NCBI GenBank assembly: GCA_029339195.1
Contig: JAPTJF010000184.1
Coordinates: 1-64,000, forward strand
Length of the DNA: 64,000 nucleotides
Reading direction: 5' to 3'
Source of the DNA: Micractinium sp. NFX-FRZ
Lineage: Eukaryota; Chlorophyta; Trebouxiophyceae; Chlorellales; Chlorellaceae
Position numbers and translations under genes: made by a program
The notes under the pieces: generated by a model
What the model was told of the DNA's origin: nothing
Databases searched by the model: none
The model's input: the letters and a program-made list of their open reading frames with translations, nothing else
Part shown: piece after piece, positions 34,962 through 45,637 of the stretch
How positions within the stretch are numbered: the stretch's first letter is position 1
How the letters are laid out: every line of letters begins with the position of its first letter

Positions 34962-37900
34962 TCATGCCCTAGCGCGTTTCAGCGCCGATTTCACTGGCTT
35001 GCTCTTCCCTGCTGCTGCTGCGGTGGCGGTGGCTTTGCCCTTGGCACCTGCTGCCTTGCCGCCACCACCTCGTCCTGCTGCATTGCCCGCCGCCCGGTTC
35101 TCCTGGCCGGGAGACGTGTGCTGCTGCTTCTGCTGCGTGCCCTTCTTGGGCTGCTGCTGCTGCTGCTTCTGTGCCTGAGCCTTTGCCTTGGGCACCGGCT
35201 GCTGCTGCTGCTGCTCCTCCTCCTCTTCTTCATCCTCCGTGTCTGCCCTCAGCGCTGCCGCCGGCGCCACCGCCGCACTACCGCCCCGTCGCTGCTGCTG
35301 TGCCTGCTGCTGCTGCTGTGCCTTCCGAGGTGGCAGCGGTTTCTCCGACTTTTGGCTGCTCCCTGCTGCCTCCTCCTCCTCCCCTGCCTCCCCGTCAGAC
35401 GAATCATCCCGCAGCTTGCCTTCCGCTTCTGCCTTAGCACCCCGCCGCGGCTGCTGCCTGCTTGGCGTGCCTGCCGCGGGCTTCGGGCGTGCCGCTGGAG
35501 CGCGCTTGGAACCGCCCCCTGTGCCTGCCTTCTTGGTGCGGGGGCCCAGGGCCTGCTCCTCCTCAGCCTCTTCTGATGCTGCCGTGCCGCCCATGCTCTC
35601 CGCCCCGCTGCTATCTGCGGCAGGTCCCGCAGCACCCCGCTGCCCCCGCACCCGCCCGAGCTTGCCGCTGCCGCCGAGCTGCTCCTGCCCGCCTTCTGAG
35701 CCCTCCGCTTCAGGGGCGGGAGTGCCCCCCACAGACTCGTCGTCTGCACCAGAGAGACAGACACGATAGTTTGGGAGCAGGAAGGCGACCACGCAGGCAA
35801 GCTGCCATGTGCAACCCCTGCAGCAGCAGCTGTTGAGAGCTCAGGTTCAGACTCAGCTGCTCCTCCCAGCTCGTTTCAAAACTTGCATCCCCTCCAACCC
35901 AAACACTGCTCTCCCGCCTGCCTACCTGATGCCTCTGCTGTATCCTCCCGCTCTGCCGCGGCTTCCGCCGCTGCTGCCACCTTGCGCCGCTTGGCGGCCT
36001 GCTGCTTCTGCGCCGGCCTGGCGCGCCCGCGGCTGCCGCCCTTGGCGGCGGGTCCTGGCAGGCCGGGCATCAGCAGCCTGCAGGTTGGCACGTTGGCAGG
36101 TGCAATAGTGAGCAGGTCCACATGTTCTTGACTAGTAGACAGCAGCAGCGTGAGGGCGGCGCCCATGGCGACAACAAGCGGAGTCTCTGCTCCAGAACAG
36201 AGACACTCCCTTTGGTCCATGCCTGCTTGACAGCCCAGCCCCAGCTGGCCCGCAATGAGCTGGAACACAACAGCTTGCCATGCCAGCAACCCCTGCCACA
36301 AGACCCACCCCCCACCCTGCTGACCTGCGCAGGAAGAGGTCGTCCTGGTAGAGGCTCGGTGTGAAGTAGCGTGCGTCTGGCAGGTCGCTGCCGTCCACCT
36401 TCTTGCCTGCACCGCGGGGGAGGGGAGGGGCAACAGCCCAGCTCAGTGAGGTGGTGTGCACGTGAGGGGCGTGTGGCGTGTGTAAAAGGCAGCGAGGCTC
36501 AAACAGCGGGTTGCTGCGCCCCTTATGAGGCACCAAAGCGGGCTGCTGTACTACTCACACCAGCCGGCTCTGCACCCCGCGGCAGCCAGCCACCCTGGCC
36601 TTTCTAACCCCTCTCCAATTCCCTGCCCATTCACTGTGTCGGGCTTCAGCGAAGCATACACAACCACCCACCCCACCCTCCAGCCCTTCTCGCATGCCCT
36701 GCCCCTCCCACTCACTGTACTGCGTCAGGTTGGCGGCGAAGCACATGCGCGGCAGCATGACCTGCCCCGGGAAGCGCCCCGGCTCCTGCGGCTTGCCCTT
36801 GGTCAGGCGCAGCGCCACCTGGCGCACCAGCACCATCGCCAGGTCACACAGCTGGTGGGCCTCCTGCAGGTGCATGCAAAAGGGGAGCAGATGGTTCGAT
36901 CTGAGCGAAGGAGACACAGGGCGGCAGGCGGGTTGATGCAACGGCACCACGGGCAGGTCCACGCAGCTGGTGGGCTTCCAGCTTGGAGGGGTGACAGTGC
37001 AGCAAAGGGGGGAGAATGTGCTGAGGAGTGTGGACAGGAGCGGAGGCCACTAACAATCCATCTCTTGGACCTCAATGCCCAACACTCCCTCCTTGTGAGA
37101 TGCCCCCAAACCCGAGCTCCCAGCCCTGAGCTGCCCCTTAACAAGCTCCCTCGCTGTACTTTCCACCCTACCAGCTGTTACTCACCTCTGTGCGGGGCTC
37201 CTCAGAAGCATCGTCGCAGAACTTGAGCGTGCGCAGCAGCTTGAGGGTGGCGGGCAGCATGCGTGCCACCTCAGCAGGGTTGGTGGCCTGGTCAGATGGC
37301 ACCACCAGCACCTCCAAAGCAAACTGTGGGCAGAGGGCAGGCAGGTTGTGTGTACATGTGGTACATCTGGTCGAAGTGCGACTGTTAACAGCAGGTTGCT
37401 GGCCTGCTCGGGGATGCACCACCAGCAACTCGAGAGCACTGGGAGAAAGAAGTGGGTGCGACGCGTGGCATGTGCAAGGAGCGCAACCGGGGTGGCGAGT
37501 GCCCAGGGACTTCAGGCAAGCAGCCCTGCTCCTGCCACCCCAGCCCTCAAACCTTGCAAGCCCCTTGCAATTCCCGGCCCCGGCGCCTCCCCACCAACCC
37601 ACAGCGGCTATAGACCACACACCCACAGCCCTGCACCGCTCCTCAGTCCGCAGCAGTGCCCACCCCCCACCTGCAGCATGCCCAGGAAGGGTGTGAAGGG
37701 GGTGCCGCCACCGTACACCTCCTCCTGCTCCTCGGGGTCCATCTGGTCAAACTCTTCAAGAGACTGCGGGCATTTGATGGAAGGGCAGATGAAGGGGCAG
37801 AGCACTTTTGGTACAACAAGACGGCCGGCAGGGCGGGCATTACGCGCATGCCAAGAATGTAAGGCATGCGGGCAAACGCACCTCTTGGGCGGGGTAGTCG

Positions 37901-40900
37901 GGGTGGTGGGCCAGCAGGAAGATGAGGAAGGGCAGCGTGAACTCGGGCATCTCCTGGAGCAGCGCGCCGCCGCCGCCGCCGGCGGCCGCCGTAGCCGCCG
38001 ACAGACGCGCCACCGCGGCCCTGCAGGGGGGGCATGGTTGTGCACGGGGTGAGCGCTGCTTGTTTGGTGCAAAAGAAGGGATGGAGCAAGGTGCCTCTGG
38101 AAAACCCTGAGCTGTGTGCTGCATTCTTACGGATCCTGTGCCACAACCCCCGACCCCACCCACCTGCGCGTCAGCACGTACTTGGCACTGCAGGCAGCAC
38201 AGCGGTGTGGAGTAGCTGCAGTCCTGCCACACAGCTGCTTCCCTCAACCACACCAAATCACCACCCACCTGCGTGCCAGCACATAGTCACGCAGCGCACG
38301 CAGCGCAGCGGTGCGGTTGCGGTCCTCAGGGTCGATTGCCATCAGCGCCAGCATGGCAGCATACTTGGCCGCCCGCTGGGCCTGCCGGGGAGGGAGAGGA
38401 GGAAGGGGAACCGGAGTCAATGCAAACTGGATGACCTGAAAGACGAGTGGAGTGCTGCGTGCTGCCACAGTGCTTTGCAAGCTCTTGCGTGCCCTTGTGC
38501 CAGCCCGCCACCTCACCCTCATGCCCGGCCCCACTGGCCTGATCCCCTCACACCAACCAATCAACCACCCTGCACCCACCCACCGAGCTGCGGGACGTGA
38601 GCCAGGCCACCGCACGTGCCAGTTTGACGGTCATTGCCCGCCGGGTGTCCACCAGCGGCTCCTGGAAAGTGAGCGCCAGGTTGGCGTACAGGCTGGCGGG
38701 CATGGCGGTGTCGTGGCTGCGCACCAGGCGCAGCAGGCCGCACACCGCAGAGTAGCGCACCCAGGCCGCGTCTGCGGGGCAGGGGATTGATGGAAGGGGT
38801 GCAGCTTGAGTGGCGGTGGGGAGCAGCCTGTACCTGCACTTGGCGCGCAGCGGTGCAGTTGCTGTGACACACAAGGATTCGAAACAGCAGCCCATGGCAC
38901 TGTTTTTCAGCCCCGCGGGCTTCCCTACCTGTGCAGTCCATCTCCTCGCCCTCTGCCTCTGCCTCCTCCTCCTCCTCGCTGCCGCTGCTGCCGCCCTCCA
39001 CACGCCGCCGCTTGGCGCGCTGTCCGCCCCGCTGCTCCGCCTGCTCGGCGTCCCCAGAGCGCGGGAACCTGCGACAAGCAGCCGAATGGGAAGAGCAACA
39101 GGACCAGAAAGCGAGATAGTGAGAGCAGGACCAAGCGAGCAGGGTGCAGAACCAAGTGGCCATTCACCCCTGCCTTCATACGTTAGTCCAGCTCGGCCCA
39201 GCACTCACACAAGGTCGAAGGGCTGGAACTGCTCTGCCACCGCATCCGTGTCCAGCAGCGGCTCCAGCAGCCCCCACACCAGCTGCGCCCGCTCAGTCAT
39301 CGCCTGCACGCGGCATGGGTGCAGACAGGGTGAGCACCAGAGTGCACCGCGGCAGGGCAGTGGTGGAGGCAAGTGCTGCTGGGAAGCGCAAGCATGCCGC
39401 CCCACTGAATTACAACCTCACCCCGGCACCTGCACAACCTTCCATCTACACCTCCGCTGAAGCTCCCTGCCACTGAATTACAACCTCGCCCCGGCACCTG
39501 CACAACCTTCCATCTACACCTCCGCTGAAGCTCCCTGCCAGTCCTCTTTCCTTCTCTCCCTTCTGATCTGCCTGCCCCCACCTGCGAGATCTTGGCCCTC
39601 GGGTTCTCCGGCACTAGCGCCTGGCACAGCGTGCGCAGCGCGGCCGTCTTGATGGCCGTGACCGGCGAGGGGTGCCGCCACTTGCGCCCTGTCTTGGCTG
39701 CGTCCACCGCCACCAGAGGCTTGCCCCTGCAGCATAAGGCCAGGGGGCAACTTGTGAGCATGTGGAAGAGCGTCTGAACAGTTGGTGGAGTGCTATGCAC
39801 CCCACTACACATAGCCACCCCCAGTGTGCTATGCACAGAGTGCCCCACGTGTCTGTCTTTACACCGGACCTTGCTTGCCGCATGCACCCTGCAAGAGACT
39901 ACCACCGTCCAGCCGCCCTTGCCCAGGCGTTGCCCAAGCGCTGCGCTCCCTTCCCAGCATGGATGTATGCCCCTCACGTGCTCAGGTCGGCATCCATCAG
40001 GTCCCCAATCACAAAGTCCAGCACATCGTCGGCCACCCGCTCAAACACGTCGGGCAGCAGGCGCCCCAGCATGGACAGGCCCTTGAGCGCGGCCAGCAGG
40101 CGCACGTGCGATCTGAGCGTGGCGGGCGCCTGCAGTGAGGAGGGTGCGTGTGGCGGGACACAGAGTGTTGAAACACCTCGCTTCGCTGCTCCCAGCTTGA
40201 AAAGAAACACACTACATCCAAGCCTGCCTGCCGACACCCCACTTTGAGTGCATTCTCTCCCCTACTCATCAACACGCCCATCAACTCCCCGCACCCACCT
40301 TGAGCTGCTCCACCAGCTGGTCAGCCAGGCGCGACGCTGCCGGCACTGCCCGCTCTGGCCCCAGCACCGCCACCAGCGCCTTGACTGCTGCCTTGACGTC
40401 GGCAGGGCTGCCCTCGCTGCACATGTCTGTCAGCTTGTCCACCAGCTGCAGAGGGGCACAGGCAAGCACGCAGACGGGCAGGCACGCAGGCAGCTGTGAA
40501 ACGAGCGCAGAAACAAGGAGAGTGTTCCATCAAGAGACGCCAGCGCAGCCTGTCTTTTCGCACAGCTCACATCGCGCGCCACCATGTCAGCCTGCCCAGT
40601 ACTGTTTAACCACACCCTGTCCTCCACACTCACCGCCTCCGGCAGTTGGAGCTTGGTGCAGGCGGCGTGGGCCAGCATGGGCCGCGCAGCCCGCGCCAGC
40701 ACCTTGGCTGCACAGCCCGCCAGGAGCGGGTCGTCGGCATCAAACATCTGCATCACTTGGTCCAGGCTCTGCAGCACAGGGCAGACAAGCAGGGCGTAAC
40801 ACAGCAGGGCGCAGCAGCAAGCGCCGATCAGGCCAGTTGCGGAGCGCGCAGGAACAGCTGTACCAAGAGCACAAGACCACAGGGAGAAGCAGACTATAGA

Positions 40901-43900
40901 GGGCCGGCAGCTGGGGCTAGCAGCGCAGCAGGGAGGAGGACTCCCAGCCTACCTGTGCCAGCAGCTGCGGTGCTGAGGTGGCGACATCCACCAACAGATG
41001 CTGGGCTGCACACCACGGTCAGGCAGGGCAACAAGAGTGTGAGAAAGTGTGAGCAGCTCAGCAGTAGGTGGGAGGTGCAGCCTGCGTGCACAGGCCTCCT
41101 AATTGCACGGCGCCTCAGCATGCGGCTGCCTCAGCCCCCAACATCGCTGCTACGGCTGACCCTCGGCCAGGCAGCCGGCCGCACCTTCTTCGTGCTGCCC
41201 CGCTGCCTCCATGGCCGCATGCAAAACCTCGGGCGCCAGCAGGCTGGGAGTCAGGCGTGCCACCAGCGCCCGCATCAGGTCGGCAATTGGGCCCTTTGAG
41301 CCCACTCGCTGCATCACGTCCTTGCCGGCTGCACCACAAGCAGGTGCCAGGGGAGGCGGTGAAAGCCAGGCAACGCGGGCGAGCTGTGAGTGCACAGGTC
41401 AAGGACACAAGGGCATGCTGAGCAAGTATTGTTCAGGCCAGGCAGGCAGGCAGGCCCTCCACAGCAGCAAAACAAACAGCAGCATCCCAAGGAGCAGGCA
41501 AAAGCGCCACCCCCAAGCCTGCACACACCTGCAACAGCGTCTTTGTAGGTGCAGCCGTAGGCGGCCAGGGTGGCCAGCCCCCTGAAGATGTGGTTGTCCT
41601 TGGCCTCCAGCAGCTTTTGAAGGCCTGCAGGAACGAGGCAGGCAGGGCAGCAGGAGGGCAAAGAGCAACGTGCGTTGTGGGAGCCCGCAAAAGGGAGCCA
41701 GGTGCACTGCTTGACATGACTCAGGCAAGGGCCTGGCGCTACAGAGGAGCAGCAGCAGCAGCAAGCCGCGGCAGCAGCGCGACTGGCTCGTAGACAGGGG
41801 GAGACGGGCATCGTACACTGGGGCACGTCAGGTGGGCCAGTGCAGTGCAACGCCGCAGCCTACCTTCCTCCGGTCGATTCACATCCTTGAGCACCGCCGC
41901 CAGCTCATGCACCAGCGCCTGCAGCCGCGCCTCTGGGTCCTTGGCCTGCCCGCCGCCTCCGCCGCCAGCTGTTAGCATGGAGCCAGACGCTGCCGCCGCT
42001 GCGCCTGCTCCCATCGAGCTGGCTGCCCCTGCCACGCTGGATGTGCGGTGTTCCTTGGCTGCGGTGCGCAGCGCCAGCAGCGTCTGCACCTGGCGCTGAA
42101 AGCCGGCCTTGCCCTGAAGCACCTTGGCCAGCACGGGGCGCGAGTCCTCGCCTGCGGCCGGGCGGGGGGCACGGGCGGAGAAGGACACAGGCGAGGTGAG
42201 GCTAGAGTGGTGGTGGTAGTCAGGTGCACAGCCACAACGCCAGGCAGGCGACCGCACACAGAGCCGGCAAATCGGCGCTCCAGAAAGCAGCATTGCTGTG
42301 TGCCTGTCACCCCCGCCTCACCGGCGCGAGTCCACAGCGCAGCCCACCAGCGCGCCACCTCAGCGGGCGGCAGCTTGGGGGGAAACACGCCTGCCCGGAA
42401 GACCGTGTCAAACACAAAGGCTCCTAGGTCGGAGTCCCGGACTGCCAGGTTGCAGACCACAAGAGGGATGCCGAGGATGGTGCCCAGGGGAGGCGCGTGT
42501 GCCTCGTTCTCAGACGCCAGCAGCACCCAGGCACGCATGAGGGAGACCATGTGGCTGGCTGCCTCACGCCGTACCGCCGGCTTCTTGTCGCGCAGCCGCG
42601 AGGACAGGCAGGACAGCACGGTGCCGCGCCCCTCGGTGTTCTGGCTGGTCGCCAGCTCCGGGTGCTCCTGCAGCAGCGAGCACACCGCCGGCACCGCCGC
42701 CCGCCGCACCGACTCGTCGACGTCGTAGAGACGCCCCACTGCCATGCGCACCACTGCTGCCACGCGGGCGGGGTTGTTGGCGCACGCCTGCACCAGCGGC
42801 AGCGCGTACTGCAGCACCTTGCGCCGCAGCTCCGCCTGGCGGGAGGCAGGACAAGCAGGGGGGGAAGTGTGAGGGGGGCTGTTTTAGTAGATGAGCGGCA
42901 CAGGCGAGGCGGCAGCCTGAAGGGCAACCTGCTGTCCCAGCCAAGCTGCTTCTGTTTGTGCATGCCGCAGTCCACATGCCTGCCGGCCAACTGCCTCTCA
43001 CCCCTCTGCCCCATCCCGCCCCTCCGCCACGTTTCCTGCCATCTCCACAGATCAACTACACCCCCCCTGCCCCCTGCCGCTCCCTGCCAACCATGCATCC
43101 ACCCACCTCCTTGTCGCATGCCCGCCCAAGGAGCGCGTCCAGCAGCGCCGGGTACTCCTCTATGATGCCCGTCCCGCTGGGGTGCTGCGTGAACAGGCGC
43201 GCCACCAGGTCCACCGCCGCACCCCGCCGGCTGTCCTCCATCTCCGCATCCAGCTCCTCACGCAGCAGCGGCATCAGCGGCAGCAGCGTCTGGGGCAGCG
43301 TCTCGTGCAGCTGCAAGGGGGTGGTTGGAGGGGCAGGGCTTGGGGGTGCGTGAACACAGCAGACATCAGGGGATGAAAGAGGGAGGCGCTACTGAGGGTG
43401 CATCGAGCTCATGCATGCGCCATGCTCTGTCTCATCCCACGCTGCCGTCCCGTTCCATGTACACTCTCCGGCCTGCAACCCTTCTTTCAGCGGTTTCCGA
43501 CCCACCCACCGCGTAGAAGAGCGAGTGGTAGTCACCCTTGAGCTCGCTGTCGGTGCGGCCGCCCAGCAGCAGCGCGGTCAGGAACTTCTGCAGGTACGGC
43601 TGGACCTGCAGGGTGCAAGCGGGGGAAGGTTCCATGGTAAGGAAGGGGCGAGGAGGTCCTTTGTACACAGCAGTACAGCAACATCTGGAGCTCCTGCAGG
43701 TAAGCTGGACCTGCGGAGCGGATACGGTAGACAGAGGTGGGGCAAAGCCAGCACCCATGTCGAGAAGAACGACACATGCGGCGGCGGAAACATGCTGCAC
43801 TGCACACCCCTGCTGCCCCGAAACCCGCCTCTCCTGCACCCACCCACCGTGGTCTCGGTGCGCTGCAGCAGCGCCGCCGCCAGCCCGTACCCCGCAGGCG

Positions 43901-45391
43901 ACTGCGCCCGGTGTGCCGGCAGCAGCCGGGAGAGCAGCACGTCCAGCTGTGCCTGGGGCAGGTCGTCTGCCTCCTCTATCAAGCAGCGCAGCAGCTCCAG
44001 CACTGTCCCCTTCAGCACTTCTGCATTCTCCTCACTGCAGGCAGGCAGGCAGGCGGCAGCGGCATCGATGTCGATTCAGGCCGCCTTGTTTTCGCCCATG
44101 CACGCCGTGCCCTGCTGATCCGGCAATGGGGGGCTTTGCCAGACAGCCTTGCAGCAAGCCAAGCAGCGAGTGCTATCAGCACCCATGTAGCCGGCATCAA
44201 GGGCAGCAGGCCACAGCAGCACCGTCGGCAGCAGCCAGCAGCCAACACCCAGCAGCAGCACAGCTGGGCCGGCACTGCGCCCCGCTCACTTGACCACATC
44301 CATCAGCGTTGTGAACAGCTCCACCACCAGCTCCTCCCACTTTGGCAGGTCCAGGATGAGCAGCGAGCACTTGATCTGCGTGGGTAACACACAACACAAC
44401 ACAAAGGCATGGCCACTTCCATGTGTGTGTGAGCGGGAGGGCCGCGACGATACAGCGGGGGCAAGGACGCACCGTAGCAAGCTTGCAGCCCGCCTGCCTC
44501 TTCCTGCATGCGCTGCAGCGCCCACTTGCGTGCATGCACACAGCCTCTGCGGCGGTCTCACACAGCAGCTGTGGCCCACTAGGCCAAGCGCTAGCACCCA
44601 CCTGGCTGACTTCCTCCAGAATGGACAGGCACAGCTGGAAGTGCGGCGAGGCGGGGTCCTCCAGCTCAGCGTACACACTGTTCAGCAGCTCAAAGATGCT
44701 CTGCAGCACACGTGGGTGCAGCACCCAGCGATGCGAGGGCAATGCTCTGGGCAGCACAGTGCGGCCGGGGCATGGGGAAGGCAACTCAAGCCAAGGTGCG
44801 TGGCCGCGGAACAGGGGGAGGGCGGAAACGAAACAGGCAGGCAACACAGCGCACCTGCAGCTGGTCGTCTGTGTAGGGCGTCTCGGGCGCATTCAGCCGT
44901 AGGATGTGCGTCAGACAGAGCGCGGCATAGAGGCGCACCTCCTGCAAGGGGCAGCAGGCAGGGCTTTGCGTGGCAGGTCTGAAGGTGCGTGCCCAAAACG
45001 GTGCTTTGTCCGCCCGCCGCCAGCCGCCGCGCACCTCGTCTCGTCAGGCCCTCCCGCCCCCCAGCCGCACCTTGTCCTTGTGCCCCAGCAGCTCGGGTCG
45101 CCCCAGCGCCTTGGCTAGGTCCCGGGAAGCGAGCTTGGCGCTCTCGGAGCTCTGGGCCGCCTCGGCAAGGTGTTCTCCAGCTGCCTGCAGGGCACATGGC
45201 GGCGTGTGATCACAAGTTTTGCCAGTCCACGCCCCTCCCACCCGCCCCCGGGCCGCTCCGCTCACCTTGAGGGTCCTCAAGAGCTGGTCCTTGCCCAGTT
45301 TGGGCGCCAGCAGCGCCTTGCCGGCCCGCTCCAGCGCCTCATGCCCCTCATCATCCGCCTCAAAGTCCCAAGAGGCCCTGGTGCGCCCCAT
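34962..45391 (-). CDS. PDS5: Sister chromatid cohesion protein PDS5 homologue
   Basis: Twenty-nine exons (minus): 45391-45266, 45184-45071, 44941-44855, 44700-44602, 44375-44290, 44034-43848, 43605-43510, 43310-43107, 42835-42322, 42151-41864, 41624-41529, 41328-41161, 41005-40953, 40768-40634, 40445-40299, 40129-39978, 39726-39582, 39303-39209, 39068-38929, 38771-38584, 38381-38269, 38187-38164, 38020-37882, 37763-37671, 37323-37186, 36863-36716, 36406-36325, 36077-35926, 35743-34962; 4791 nt, 1596 aa. PDS5 binds the cohesin ring and regulates its loading, release and acetylation. The N-terminus carries the PDS5 signature GRPELLGHKDKEVRLYAA, followed by LRLNAPETPYTDDQLQ and SLLILDLPKWEELVVELF. 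HEAT-type helical repeats fill about 1-1250. The tail is disordered, rich in Glu, Gln and Lys (EEEEEQQQQQPVPKAKAQAQ), ending KSALKRARA, as in plant PDS5. Exon 22 (24 nt) looks like a duplicated copy of the end of exon 21. The start lies 246 bp from the SPT5 start. Confidence 0.92.
39403..39538. repeat. 68-bp exact tandem duplication in PDS5 intron 17
   Basis: Copies 39403-39470 and 39471-39538 differ at one base only (A/G near the start of the CCCCGG block). The unit is pyrimidine/AC-rich and non-coding. Confidence 0.95.
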
Positions 45392-45637
45392 TCTTGCGCT
45401 GCCGCACCACTCCTGCTATTCGAGTGCTGACAGCCGCGGGCAGCTCGGAGCGCGATCGCTCATAGCCGGGGGTTGGTGGAGTGCGAATGTGAGGGTTGGC
45501 GGGTCTCAGGGCCTCAGAGGGCGGCGAGGGAGCGCTGCCACCTCGGCACCTTTCTTTTGTGAAAAAGCCGCCCAATTCTGGCCCGCTAGCGCTACAGTGC
45601 ATCATTACGTGCTCCTCCATTGAGGCGGCCGGCCAGA
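45392..45637. promoter_or_regulatory. Shared bidirectional promoter region of PDS5 and SPT5
   Basis: The two start codons face away from each other with only 246 bp between them, so both 5' UTRs and promoters must share this interval. No TATA-like box is visible; a CGATCGC block near 45455 and AATTCTGG near 45575 are unremarkable. Shared control is inferred from spacing only. Confidence 0.55.
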
